From Algivirga pacifica (GTDB lineage Bacteria > Bacteroidota > Bacteroidia > Cytophagales > Flammeovirgaceae), in assembly GCF_039543525.1 (NCBI RefSeq), contig NZ_BAABJX010000033.1, positions 62,001 to 126,000 on the forward strand: 64,000 nucleotides of DNA. Direction: 5' to 3'. Positions within the stretch are counted from its first letter, which is position 1; every line of letters begins with the position of its first letter. The translations under genes were made by a program, and so were the position numbers. Below are positions 33,137 to 42,107 of this stretch, piece by piece. Below the pieces are notes generated by a model. It saw nothing but the letters and a program-made list of their open reading frames with translations. It did no database searches and was not told where the DNA came from.

Positions 33137-33168
33137 CAAATATGCACGGAAATATTTTAACCACCAAA
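33137..33168 (-). promoter_or_regulatory. Promoter of the tRNA-Leu array
   Basis: On the minus strand TTTG (33168-33165), 20 bases, then CATATTTG (33144-33137): seven of eight bases fit TAnnTTTG (n counted free) and the spacing is ideal. The predicted start is about 35 bases before the first tRNA. Confidence 0.6.
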
Positions 33169-33270
33169 TGTTAATGAAAAGAAAAATCTAATCACACATT
33201 CCTAATACAAATAAGGCATTGATTCACATCTAAATACATTTATAAAAAAAATTACATTTCCTCTCAAAAT

Positions 33271-33323
33271 GGAATTAAATAGGTAAATCCCTGCCTGAGG
33301 CAGGGATTTACCTATTTAATTCC
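33271..33323 (-). terminator. 25-bp perfect hairpin overlapping the surE stop codon
   Basis: 33271-33295 pairs with 33299-33323 over 25 bases without mismatch around the loop TGA. The last two codons and TAA stop of surE lie inside one arm. On the minus strand it is followed after 14 bases by a T-rich tract, so it can act as the surE terminator. Confidence 0.8.
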
Positions 33324-34092
33324 ATTCCTCTGTGAGATAAGAAAGTGTTTCGTGACAAGTCATATCGACCTTTACCGGAACAACAGATACATAATTATTG
33401 GCGATCGCCCATTCATCTGTATCTTCTCCTTGATCTTGATTCACGTAATGTCCCGTCAACCATAAATATTTTCTATTCAGTGGATCCATCCGTTCTTCAA
33501 GCGCTTCCTTCCATTTACCTTTAGCTTGTCTACAAAGTTTTCTTCCTTTAATAGGTTCTCCTTCCATTCTCATAGGGAAATTCACATTAAGAGAAATTCC
33601 TTTAGGAAGTCCTCTTTCCAGAACCTGTCGAGTGATTTGCAAGATATGTTCAGAAGTATGTGAGAAATCCGCATCCATATCATAGTCACACAATGAAAAA
33701 CCTACTGCAGGCAAGTCTTCTATCGTAGCCTCCAAGGCTGCGGACATCGTTCCTGAATACAATACACTTACGGAGGTATTACTTCCATGGTTAATACCAC
33801 TTACCACCAGATCAGGTGCCCTATCCAACAAATGTGTCTTGGCGATCTTTACACAATCTGCAGGTGTACCCGAACATTCATACGCCTTAACCCCCTCAAA
33901 TAAGTCTACCTCAAAATAGCGTAATGGATCGGTAATCGTAATGGCATGTCCCATCCCCGACTGGGGGCTGTTTGGCGCAACAACTACCACCTCCCCTAGT
34001 TCTTTCATTAAAGACACCAAATGAGCGATTCCTTTGGAGTTGATACTGTCATCATTAGAGACCAAGATCAACGGTCTTTGTCCTTCTTTCAT
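33316..34092 (-). CDS. surE: 5'/3'-nucleotidase SurE
   Basis: A 258-residue metal-dependent phosphatase that removes phosphate from nucleoside 5'- and 3'-monophosphates and contributes to stress survival. The metal site S-N-D-D (D14, D15) is at the N-terminus, A-P-N-S-P-Q-S-G-M-G-H-A-I-T follows near residue 40, and S-G-I-N-H-G-S-N near 95 supplies the conserved Asn. The length is standard. It follows the 34102 gene by 9 bases in an operon. Its final codons are embedded in a very stable hairpin, which may affect termination and mRNA stability. Confidence 0.94.
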   Translation of the reverse strand: MKEGQRPLILVSNDDSINSKGIAHLVSLMKELGEVVVVAPNSPQSGMGHAITITDPLRYFEVDLFEGVKAYECSGTPADCVKIAKTHLLDRAPDLVVSGINHGSNTSVSVLYSGTMSAALEATIEDLPAVGFSLCDYDMDADFSHTSEHILQITRQVLERGLPKGISLNVNFPMRMEGEPIKGRKLCRQAKGKWKEALEERMDPLNRKYLWLTGHYVNQDQGEDTDEWAIANNYVSVVPVKVDMTCHETLSYLTEEWN

Positions 34093-34101
34093 ATTGATTA
34101 C

Positions 34102-34776
34102 TTACTTTCCAGAATTAACTGTTTTCATATTTTCTTTCTCTGCCGCCTCTACTTCCTTGATTTGATTATAATAATCAATCACCTGTATCAGGTCTTCCCT
34201 ATCTTTAATATTCAATCGATTGACATCCACGAACGCTATCAACTCCTCTCTTTTATCCTTCATCAGGTAAAATGCCAATTCCCTTTTTCTCATATCCACT
34301 CGTCTCACCACCCCATATTGGTCAATCAAGAAGTAATCATATTCCAATACCAGCCTGCGTGCATTATAGGTATTCCCCCAATAAGGATTTTGGGTAGCAT
34401 CCACCTTCTCCACAATTTTCTCTCTAGCCATTAACGTAATGAAATTACCTTCGGTCAACAGCTCAAAGAAATGTTTCTTGACATAATTATTTTCATCCTC
34501 ATAAGGTAGGGAAAAGAAATAACGACGTCTGTGTGTCATTGCATCCATGATCTCAAAAGCAAGGATATTTTCCACGGTATAAGACTTCAACAGGTTATTC
34601 CCTCCAACCAACTGCACACTTTCTGCAATCAGGTCGTACTTCAGCTTTCCATTCATGGTCTTCCCACCTTCCAGGTCCACTACTCCCTTATGCCAGTAAC
34701 TAGAAGAAAACTCCTGTGTATGTCCTATCGTCACCGATAGTAATAAAGTGGATATAATAGCGATAACAGATCTCAT
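34102..34776 (-). CDS. Secreted protein of unknown function upstream of surE
   Basis: A 224-residue protein with a signal peptide (hydrophobic residues 4-17, cleavage probably after G-H-T). The mature part opens with Y-W-H-K-G-V-V-D-L-E-G-G and has alternating hydrophobic residues consistent with beta structure, then a charged helical C-terminus rich in Glu and Lys (I-K-E-V-E-A-A-E-K-E). No catalytic motif or named domain is recognised. It is 9 bases upstream of surE and probably co-transcribed, but the link between a secreted protein and a cytoplasmic nucleotidase is unclear. Confidence 0.7.
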   Translation of the reverse strand: MRSVIAIISTLLLSVTIGHTQEFSSSYWHKGVVDLEGGKTMNGKLKYDLIAESVQLVGGNNLLKSYTVENILAFEIMDAMTHRRRYFFSLPYEDENNYVKKHFFELLTEGNFITLMAREKIVEKVDATQNPYWGNTYNARRLVLEYDYFLIDQYGVVRRVDMRKRELAFYLMKDKREELIAFVDVNRLNIKDREDLIQVIDYYNQIKEVEAAEKENMKTVNSGK

Positions 34777-34855
34777 ATTGAATATTAAGGTTAGTCGTAA
34801 ATGATATAAGGAGTTGTGTTATAACAATGGAAATATAAGCATTTCTCATATAATC

Positions 34856-36022
34856 TTAGGTCAACCAACTGTATGGATAATTCTCATCTACAAATTGCAA
34901 GCCTTCTTTGGTCACAAATAATGGCCTAAAGGTATCTAGCATCACTGCGTACTCCTCCGTTTCTTTTGCTCCGATACTTGCTTCTACTGTACCCGGATGT
35001 GGACCATGAGGTAACCCTCCAGGATGTAGCGTAAAGGACCCTCTATCAATCCCCTTTCTACTCATAAAATTACCTTCCACATAATACAACACTTCATCCG
35101 AGTCAATGTTCGAATGATTGTAAGGAGCAGGAATAGCCTTTGGATGATAGTCAAAGAGACGAGGAACAAACGAACAGATCACAAAAGCATTTTGTGCCTG
35201 AAAAGTTTGATGTACGGGAGGTGGTTGGTGAATTCTACCTGTTATCGGCTCAAAGTCATAAATCGACAACGTATAAGGATAAAGACATCCATCCCATCCT
35301 ACCACATCCAGCGGAGAAAAACCATATTCAAACTGATGAAGGAACCCTTGCTTCTTGACTTTAATCAGTACGTCTTTCCCTTGTTTATCCTCAATCTCCA
35401 GCGCTTGTGGCGGATGTATATCTCGTTCACAATACGGAGAATGCTCCAATAACTGTCCCATTTCGTTTCGATAACGGCTCACGGTTTCTATAGGAGCCTT
35501 GGAATCTACCACCAACAATCTAATAGGGCCTTCTTCAAACTCCATCTTATAGATCGTTGTCCTTGGAATAACTATATAATCTCCTTTCTTAAAAGGTAAA
35601 CGTCCAAATTGGGAAATCAGTACCCCTGCCCCATCGTGCACAAAAAGCATTTCATCCCCATCCGCATTTTTAAAAAAGTAATCCATACTACGTTCCTCTG
35701 GGATACATAGTGACATCACGACATCCTGATTAGCTAGTAATGGCAAGCGGGCATCCAGATAATCTTTACCGGTCGTTTGTACTTTACTGGTATTCAGATG
35801 AGTTTGCTTCAACCCATATTCTTCCGCAATTTCAAAAGAATAAGGCTCTGGAGCCAAAACCTTCTTGATCTCTGTGGGTTGATGTATATGATAGAGATTG
35901 GAATAAATTCCTGAAAAACCCCTGGAACTCACCAGCTCTTCCCGATAAAGTCCTCCCTGAGGGTTCTCAAATTGAATATGACGTTTAGGAGGAATCTCCC
36001 CTAGTCGATAGTAGTAGGGCAT
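34856..36022 (-). CDS. hmgA: Homogentisate 1,2-dioxygenase
   Basis: A 388-residue cupin-type iron dioxygenase that opens the ring of homogentisate to maleylacetoacetate in tyrosine and phenylalanine breakdown. The N-terminus M-P-Y-Y-Y-R-L-G-E-I-P-P-K-R-H and the segment F-E-N-P-Q-G-G-L-Y-R-E-E are typical. The iron ligands should be the His/Glu of D-S-D-E-V-L-Y-Y-V-E-G region and the histidines in P-G-G-L-P-H-G-P-H-P-G. This is the shorter (~390) bacterial form rather than the ~440-residue form. The other pathway genes (hpd, fahA) are not in the window. Confidence 0.9.
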   Translation of the reverse strand: MPYYYRLGEIPPKRHIQFENPQGGLYREELVSSRGFSGIYSNLYHIHQPTEIKKVLAPEPYSFEIAEEYGLKQTHLNTSKVQTTGKDYLDARLPLLANQDVVMSLCIPEERSMDYFFKNADGDEMLFVHDGAGVLISQFGRLPFKKGDYIVIPRTTIYKMEFEEGPIRLLVVDSKAPIETVSRYRNEMGQLLEHSPYCERDIHPPQALEIEDKQGKDVLIKVKKQGFLHQFEYGFSPLDVVGWDGCLYPYTLSIYDFEPITGRIHQPPPVHQTFQAQNAFVICSFVPRLFDYHPKAIPAPYNHSNIDSDEVLYYVEGNFMSRKGIDRGSFTLHPGGLPHGPHPGTVEASIGAKETEEYAVMLDTFRPLFVTKEGLQFVDENYPYSWLT

Positions 36023-36240
36023 GTGTTTGTTATGGTTTTAGTGGTTAAGAGTATTTTTAGAGCTTGTTCGGAACATCTCTAAGATTGAATAAATCTCTTC
36101 ATTAAGAATGAAAAAATTATAGTAAAATAAAAGTATTGCACTTTAAGAAGTGTTTTTTTCTATAAAATTGATTCTCTTTGTATTAAAATAAGAAAGAGTA
36201 GGCATTCTGTAATATTTTTATCTCCCCTAATTCAACGATT

Positions 36241-36438
36241 ATGCAAGAAGAAAATAAAAAAAACACCTTGAAAGATTACTTTTCCCTAGGACCTGTATTC
36301 TCTTATTTCTTCCGAAAGAAAGATCCTAATCGTAAAAGCAACTTCAACCTTAAGGTGATGCACGGCATCAATAAGATCTCCATCATTACTTTTTTATTGG
36401 GTGTCTTGTTTATTATTGGAAGAGCACTACTTCGATAA
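36241..36438 (+). CDS. Small membrane protein, DUF6728-like
   Basis: A 65-residue protein with a polar, basic first 40 residues (L-K-D-Y-F-S-L-G-P-V-F-S-Y-F-F-R-K-K-D-P-N-R) and one C-terminal membrane helix (about 46-62). I recognise it as resembling DUF6728, a small Bacteroidota family known only by sequence. The conserved F-F-R-K-K-D-P and N-F-N-L-K-V-M-H-G-I-N-K-I-S blocks support a real gene. It ends just before a long fold-back repeat. Function unknown. Confidence 0.75.
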   Translation: MQEENKKNTLKDYFSLGPVFSYFFRKKDPNRKSNFNLKVMHGINKISIITFLLGVLFIIGRALLR

Positions 36439-36441
36439 TTT

Positions 36442-36647
36442 GTTCATGATGTTTAATTGAGCTTCGCTCGTTCATGGTGTTTAGTTGAGTTTATTGTTTT
36501 TTTGAAAGCTTCGCTTTCTGTTTAGTATGATGATATTTTGGCTATTCCTCGTAGAGGTAGCCATTAAGTTTTGCTTAATTAAACAGTATAAACAAAAAAC
36601 TCAACTAAACATTTTGAACGAGCGAAGCTCAACTAAACATCATGAAC
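36442..36647. repeat. Fold-back element with 51-bp inverted arms
   Basis: 36442-36492 and 36597-36647 are inverted copies over 51 bases with about four mismatches, separated by 104 bases that contain a further hairpin GAAAGC-TTC-GCTTTC. Each arm includes the module GTTCATGATGTTTAnTTGAG and the small hairpin GAGC-TTC-GCTC. Related elements at 43890-44022 and 31881-31935. No ORF inside. Confidence 0.8.
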
Positions 36648-36669
36648 AAAAAGCTAAACATTTTGAACA

Positions 36670-38250
36670 TTACTTTGCCTTGTTGAACATATTCTTCTTT
36701 CTAAGGTAAGATGCCGTTACAAAAGCGGCACTCAAGCTCCCTGCAAACCCACAACTGATAATATCCTGTCCTGTCATATAGAAGTTCTTGATAGGAGTTT
36801 TCACCGTAAGCTCATCACTGTAAAAACGTTCTGGAGTATGATCCAGTCCATAAATTTCTCCTTTTGTATAATTCATGAAATGGGCGGTCGACAATGGGGT
36901 AGATAATTCATAATAATCTACCTTCCCTTTTAGGTGAGGTAATTTATCATATAAAGCTTGTAATAGTTTTTGGGACAGCTGTTCTTTCAATGCTTCATAA
37001 GTCTCTCCTCTTTTCTTCCAGGAATACTCCTCCCATTCTTCAAATTGCTTATAATCACTGATCGTAATAATTTCCAAGGTACTTTTCCCTGGGTAACGCT
37101 TCTTCCAGGAAGGGTCCTTTGCAGCAGGAAATGATATATAAATTACCGGAAGAGGGGCCTCTTTTGGGCTTTCTCGATATAAAGCTACTGACTGATCATG
37201 ATTCGCTCCGGGGTAGATCCAGAAGTTGGTTTTAGGTAGTTGTAATTCTTCAGGCCCTCCTTTTAAACCTACATACAAGCAGAGATGAGATGCAGAGGGT
37301 TTAACCGTATCCAATACTTTTGGTCTAAGTTTCTTTAATTGATCTGGTACAATCTTTTGATAGGTGGTCATAAAACCCGCACTACTAATGACCCCTTTTT
37401 TAACTTTGATACTGCGACCATCCGCCATGATCACTCCTCTCGCTTTTCCTTTCTCTACCCACAGTTCCTGTACCTCGGCATTAATATATACTTCTCCCCC
37501 ATACTCCTCAATGATAGGCTCTATGGATTGGTAAATACTAGCACTTCCTCCCACGGGATAAGCCCCTCCATTAAAATAATGAGACACCAACATCGCATGC
37601 ATCAGGAAACTGCTTTCTGAGGGTGGTAACCCATAGTCACCATACTGCCCTGTCAATACACCGATCAACAGTTCATTATCCGTAAGCTCTCCCAACACCT
37701 CCCTGGTGGTTTTTCCTTCAAAGGCTACGGCTTTCTTTTTCAGCTTAGGTCCCATAAACCAGTTCAAGGGCCATGGGAGTCCCTTTCGCATAAATAAACT
37801 AAATGCCGCTTTACCGGCAGCCTTAAGCAACTCAAAATATCGGTCGATCACCTCTCGTTCATCCGGAAATTCCTGATATAAGGACTCCCTATAATTTTGC
37901 ATTCCTTTCTGTACGCCAAATGTTTTTTCTTCTCCCAAAAAGATCCGATCATACTCCTCATCCATCTCTTCCCAATGTAACGAACCATCCGATACATACG
38001 AAAGCAAACGATCGGCCGTACTTCCTTCTCGATGCACCTCTCCAACATAGTGAATCCCCACATCCCATTCATACCCTCTACGGGTAAATACATGCGTATA
38101 TCCTCCTGCCGTATAATGTCGTTCCAGAACAACACAACGATACCCCTCCTTCCCTAGAATCGCCGCCAAAGCGATTCCACTAATTCCAGAACCTATAATA
38201 ACGTAATCATATTGCTCCTGCGCTTTTTGCTTTTTATAAGATATTGGCAT
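36670..38250 (-). CDS. NAD(P)/FAD oxidoreductase, phytoene desaturase/carotenoid isomerase family
   Basis: A 526-residue flavoprotein of the CrtI/CrtISO/retinol saturase superfamily. The dinucleotide motif I-I-G-S-G-I-S-G-I-A-L-A is at about 18-29, followed by E-R-H-Y-T-A-G-G-Y-T-H-V-F-T-R-R-G-Y-E-W-D-V-G near 45-67. The C-terminal FAD motif is N-F-Y-M-T-G-Q-D-I-I-S-C-G-F-A-G-S near 495. It may desaturate, isomerise or saturate carotenoids or retinoids; the E-W-D-V-G-I-H-Y-V variant is closer to the CrtISO/RetSat side. No other carotenoid gene is adjacent. Single gene. Confidence 0.85.
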   Translation of the reverse strand: MPISYKKQKAQEQYDYVIIGSGISGIALAAILGKEGYRCVVLERHYTAGGYTHVFTRRGYEWDVGIHYVGEVHREGSTADRLLSYVSDGSLHWEEMDEEYDRIFLGEEKTFGVQKGMQNYRESLYQEFPDEREVIDRYFELLKAAGKAAFSLFMRKGLPWPLNWFMGPKLKKKAVAFEGKTTREVLGELTDNELLIGVLTGQYGDYGLPPSESSFLMHAMLVSHYFNGGAYPVGGSASIYQSIEPIIEEYGGEVYINAEVQELWVEKGKARGVIMADGRSIKVKKGVISSAGFMTTYQKIVPDQLKKLRPKVLDTVKPSASHLCLYVGLKGGPEELQLPKTNFWIYPGANHDQSVALYRESPKEAPLPVIYISFPAAKDPSWKKRYPGKSTLEIITISDYKQFEEWEEYSWKKRGETYEALKEQLSQKLLQALYDKLPHLKGKVDYYELSTPLSTAHFMNYTKGEIYGLDHTPERFYSDELTVKTPIKNFYMTGQDIISCGFAGSLSAAFVTASYLRKKNMFNKAK

Positions 38251-38654
38251 AAAAAAATAAGTGAAATAGTAGAAAAATAGATTATTGAATTGATGGTAGT
38301 ATTACCTCCATATTTACACTTATTAAGGTAATCTTTTTTATTGGGAATAATACTATAGAATACGGGGACGGGCGACCACAAGGGTCGTCCCTAAATATTC
38401 CTATTAAAAATGAACATATTACCTATGCCTTAATGTTTGTATGGTAAGGGTGTTTGTCCATTGAGAGAATTGTAGCGAATAGGGTATTGATTGAATGATT
38501 GGAAGCATGAGGGCGTTTGAAGGGCAAACATCCTCTTTTTTCTGTCAAAAATATTCCCTTCAAGCCAACAATACTTTTCTATCTTTGTTTTTTGATTCGG
38601 GCAATACCCCTTATTTTTGTGCCCTTAGAATTATCTGAAAAAAGAATAGAATAT
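38251..38654. other. Divergent intergenic region with GGGCGACC palindrome and ygiQ promoter box
   Basis: This 404-base gap contains the best GGGCGACC palindrome of the window (38364-38392). It also holds TATCTTTG (38580-38587), a TAnnTTTG match 68 bases before the ygiQ start. The frame reads open from 38517, but that segment lies across the promoter and is not family-like. Confidence 0.5.
38364..38392. repeat. GGGCGACC palindrome, best copy
   Basis: GGGCGACCACAAGGGTCGTC followed by CCT pairs GGGCGACC with GGTCGTCCC around a 5-base loop, flanked by extra G and A. It is the most symmetric member of the family at 4387-4450, 7201-7278 and 18651-18678. Confidence 0.75.
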
Positions 38655-40661
38655 ATGCGAGAGGTTCAAAGACCGTTGACAGATTGGTTACCCATCACCA
38701 AAAAAGAAATGGAGATGCGTGGATGGGACGAAGTGGATGTTGTGCTGGTATCCGGGGATGCCTATGTCGATCACCCTGCCTTTGGTGCAGCCGTGATTGG
38801 TCGTATCCTGGAAAGTGAAGGATTGAGAGTAGGGATTATTCCACAGCCCAACTGGCAAGATGATCTCCGTGATTTCAAGAAATTTGGTAAACCTCGCTTG
38901 TTTTTCGGGGTGACGGGTGGTTGTATGGACCCTATGGTCAACCATTATACTGCCAACAAGCGTCGACGCTCCAATGATGCCTATACTCCGGGAGGAGAGG
39001 CAGGGTTCCGTCCTGATTATGCTACCTCTGTATACAGTAACATCCTAAAGGAGCTATACCCTGACGTACCCATCATGATTGGTGGTATCGAGGCCTCTTT
39101 GCGACGTGTCACACACTATGACTACTGGCAAGACAAATTGTTGCCTTCCATTATGGAAAGCAGTAAGGCAGATATTTTGGTGTATGGTATGGGAGAACAA
39201 CCGTTAAGGGAGATGGTTCGTTTAGCACAAAAAGGGGTGCCACTTACCTCCATGAAGACCATTCCACAAACAGGAGTGATGGTTCCAGCAGATGAAGACC
39301 TTCCTAAAAATAAAAACTGGGATACTTTTGAGTTGAACTCCCACGAAGACTGTTTACAGGATAAACTAAAGTACGCCAGTAACTTTAAATATATTGAGCA
39401 GGAGTCCAATAAACTACATGCAAGAAGACTCGTACAACAAATTGGCAACCAAAAGTTGGTGATCAACCCTCCATGTTATACGATGACAGAAGAGGAGATG
39501 GATCAATCTTTTGACCTGCCTTATACACGTCTTCCACACCCTAAGTATAAGAAAAGAGGAGATATTCCAGCCTTTGAGATGATCAAGTTCTCTATCAATA
39601 TGCATAGGGGCTGTTTTGGAGGGTGCTCTTTCTGTACAATCTCAGCACACCAAGGGAAGTTTATCGCTAGCCGATCGGAAGAATCTATCCTGAAGGAAGT
39701 GGAAAAGGTCGTGGATATGCCAGACTTCAAGGGGTACATTAGTGACTTGGGCGGACCTTCTGCCAATATGTACAAGATGAAAGGCAAGGTACAGTCCATT
39801 TGTGATAAATGTTCCAGCCCTAGCTGTATACACCCTGTCGTATGTCACAACCTGGATACCAGTCACCAACCTATGATTGATATTCTACAAAAGGTAGACG
39901 CCAATCCAAAGGTAAAAAAGGCTTTTGTTGGTAGTGGTATCCGATATGATATGCTCGTAAAAGGCTATAACAAACTAGCGGACGACAGTGTAGATCGTTA
40001 TATGGAACAGATCATTACCAGACACGTCTCCGGTCGTTTGAAAGTGGCTCCTGAGCATACTTCAGACAATACCTTGCACATCATGAGAAAGCCTTCATTC
40101 AAGCATTTCCATGATTTCAAGAAGAAGTTTGACCGCATCAATGAGCGTCACGGCATGAAGCAGCAACTGATTCCTTACTTTATCTCCAGCCACCCAGGTT
40201 GTGAGGAGGAGGACATGGCTAACCTTGCGGCAGAAACCAAGGAGATGGGCTTTGAGCTGGAGCAGGTACAAGACTTTACGCCTACTCCAATGACGGTTGC
40301 TACGGTCATTTATTATGCGGGCGTACATCCTTATACGATGAAACCTGTCTTTACAGCCAAAAGTAAAAAGGAAAAACGTGCCCAGCACCAGTTTTTCTTC
40401 TGGCACCAGAGAGACAAGCAAAGAGGAATACGTCACCGTCTGCAGGAATTGGGACGAAATGATTTGATTGAGAAGCTACTGACTCCTCCAAAAGGGAAAA
40501 GTGTGCAACACGCACAAGGCTCTAAGCTAAATCAAGCCCCTAATAGCAAACGTAAAAAGTCTAGCCACCACGCTTCTACCAATGCCCCAAGTAAAAATGG
40601 AAGGGGACGCAAGAAGAAAACGGTAAGTGGAAACTCTAAGCGACATAGCAGAAATAAGTAA
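38655..40661 (+). CDS. ygiQ: YgiQ family radical SAM protein
   Basis: From ATG 38655 this is a 668-residue radical SAM enzyme of the YgiQ group. The [4Fe-4S] motif is C320-x3-C324-x2-C327 in N-M-H-R-G-C-F-G-G-C-S-F-C. The N-terminal part has the YgiQ block L-V-S-G-D-A-Y-V-D-H-P-A-F-G-A-A-V-I. The C-terminus is a basic low-complexity tail (K-R-K-K-S-S-H-H, then G-R-G-R-K-K-K), suggesting nucleic-acid contact. The reaction of YgiQ is unknown despite wide conservation. The upstream frame (38517-38654) encodes a hydrophobic segment unlike the family, so I reject that start. Single gene. Confidence 0.92.
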   Translation: MREVQRPLTDWLPITKKEMEMRGWDEVDVVLVSGDAYVDHPAFGAAVIGRILESEGLRVGIIPQPNWQDDLRDFKKFGKPRLFFGVTGGCMDPMVNHYTANKRRRSNDAYTPGGEAGFRPDYATSVYSNILKELYPDVPIMIGGIEASLRRVTHYDYWQDKLLPSIMESSKADILVYGMGEQPLREMVRLAQKGVPLTSMKTIPQTGVMVPADEDLPKNKNWDTFELNSHEDCLQDKLKYASNFKYIEQESNKLHARRLVQQIGNQKLVINPPCYTMTEEEMDQSFDLPYTRLPHPKYKKRGDIPAFEMIKFSINMHRGCFGGCSFCTISAHQGKFIASRSEESILKEVEKVVDMPDFKGYISDLGGPSANMYKMKGKVQSICDKCSSPSCIHPVVCHNLDTSHQPMIDILQKVDANPKVKKAFVGSGIRYDMLVKGYNKLADDSVDRYMEQIITRHVSGRLKVAPEHTSDNTLHIMRKPSFKHFHDFKKKFDRINERHGMKQQLIPYFISSHPGCEEEDMANLAAETKEMGFELEQVQDFTPTPMTVATVIYYAGVHPYTMKPVFTAKSKKEKRAQHQFFFWHQRDKQRGIRHRLQELGRNDLIEKLLTPPKGKSVQHAQGSKLNQAPNSKRKKSSHHASTNAPSKNGRGRKKKTVSGNSKRHSRNK

Positions 40662-40680
40662 GTTATTAGATAATCACAAA

Positions 40681-40707
40681 TAAGGGCACCCACAAAAGGT
40701 GCCCTTA
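40681..40707. terminator. Bidirectional terminator, ygiQ/aminotransferase
   Basis: TAAGGGCACC and GGTGCCCTTA form a perfect 10-bp stem with a 7-base loop between convergent genes, with A/T-rich flanks. Confidence 0.88.
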
Positions 40708-40723
40708 ATTTATGCTTACCTAT

Positions 40724-41872
40724 CTACTGATGAGAAGGTACCAATGTCTTCAACACTTTGGAAACAGCTTCCAAAAACTGATCTGCCTCTTTTTCCGTCA
40801 CCGTCAAAGGAGGTAATAAACGCATTACTGTTTTACTCGCTGCCGTTCCTGTAAAAATATGATGTTCCTTTAATAATGCCTTTCTTACCGGAGCTACCTC
40901 ATCCTCCAACTCAATAGCGATCATCAGTCCCTTTCCTCTGACTTCTTTCACTCCCGGCAACCCTTGCAACTGTTCTATCAGATACTCCCCAACCTTTGTT
41001 GCGCGATCTAACAATCCTTCTGTTTCAATAACCTCCAATACTGCCAACGCAGCCTGACACGCCAGATGATTTCCTCCAAAAGTCGTCCCCAGCATACCAT
41101 GCCAAGCCTCAAACTTAGGAGAAATCAAAACACCTCCGATCGGGAACCCATTTCCTAGTCCTTTGGCAATTGTAACTAAATCAGGTGTCACTCCTGCATA
41201 CTCAAAAGCAAAGAATTTCCCTGAACGCCCCACTCCTGATTGAATTTCATCCCCTATAAATACCGCTTGGTGTACATCACAAAGCGATCGAATCTTCTGC
41301 ATAAAAGATGCCTTTGGAGTATAAATCCCTCCAATACCCTGAATCCCTTCTACAATCACAGCACATACCTCATGCTCTTGAAACGCTTTTTCCAACGCTT
41401 CTTCATCATTCAGTGGCAAAATCACAGTATGATGATCATTCACTGGAGCTTGAATCCTGGCATTATCCGTAGCACCTACCGCCAATGACGTACGCCCATG
41501 AAAGCCTTTCTCAAACGCAATAATTGTTTTTCGACCATTATGAAAAGAAGCTAGCTTAAACGCATTTTCATTAGCCTCTGCTCCAGAATTACACAAAAAT
41601 AACTGATAGTCTTTTAGTCCAGATAGTTCTGAGAGTTTTGCCGCCAACTGTCGTTGCAAAGGATTTTGTACACTATTGGAATAAAATCCCAGGGTAGCCA
41701 CCTGCTCGCTGATTCTTTGCACATAAACAGGATGGGCATGACCAATAGAGATTACTGCGTGTCCCCCGTAAAAATCCAAATATTCCTTTCCTTCTTTATC
41801 CCATATTTTACATCCTTCTCCTTTTACTGGCTCAATATCTAATAAAGGATATACATCAAAAAGTGTTGCCAT
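40724..41872 (-). CDS. Class-III aminotransferase, acetylornithine/ornithine type (ArgD-like)
   Basis: A 382-residue PLP-dependent aminotransferase. It begins with D-V-Y-P-L-L-D-I-E-P-V-K-G-E-G and continues with Y-L-D-F-Y-G-G-H-A-V; N-S-G-A-E-A-N-E-N-A-F-K-L-A is the phosphate-contact block near 100. The PLP pocket is I-G-D-E-I-Q-S-G-V-G-R-S-G, and the Schiff-base lysine lies in T-I-A-K-G-L-G-N-G-F-P-I-G-G near 240. This fits acetylornithine aminotransferase of arginine synthesis or a related omega-aminotransferase; no other arg gene is nearby, so specificity is uncertain. Shares a terminator with ygiQ. Confidence 0.85.
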   Translation of the reverse strand: MATLFDVYPLLDIEPVKGEGCKIWDKEGKEYLDFYGGHAVISIGHAHPVYVQRISEQVATLGFYSNSVQNPLQRQLAAKLSELSGLKDYQLFLCNSGAEANENAFKLASFHNGRKTIIAFEKGFHGRTSLAVGATDNARIQAPVNDHHTVILPLNDEEALEKAFQEHEVCAVIVEGIQGIGGIYTPKASFMQKIRSLCDVHQAVFIGDEIQSGVGRSGKFFAFEYAGVTPDLVTIAKGLGNGFPIGGVLISPKFEAWHGMLGTTFGGNHLACQAALAVLEVIETEGLLDRATKVGEYLIEQLQGLPGVKEVRGKGLMIAIELEDEVAPVRKALLKEHHIFTGTAASKTVMRLLPPLTVTEKEADQFLEAVSKVLKTLVPSHQ

Positions 41873-42107
41873 GAGTGAATTGCTCGTTTAGATTATTATT
41901 ATTTTTTCTTGAATGGTGAAGATAAATAAGCACCTATTGAATAGTAAAAAAACACAGAAAAATATTTTTTCAAACACAATATGTTAATTAATTAACAATT
42001 AATTTTAGTTTTCAAACTACTCCTTACATCCCTTTGATAGTCTTTAAACAAATTCCTTTATTAACATTCATTAATAATCCATACCTCCAACGGACACCCA
42101 TTCCCTT

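Noticed and set aside
34021..34434. 137-codon open frame on the plus strand
   Set aside because: It spans the surE start and the upstream secreted-protein gene in antisense. Ile/His/Tyr-rich with no motif.
38517..38654. N-terminal 46-residue hydrophobic extension of YgiQ
   Set aside because: The segment covers the TATCTTTG promoter box and is unlike YgiQ proteins, whose conserved part begins at the ATG at 38655.
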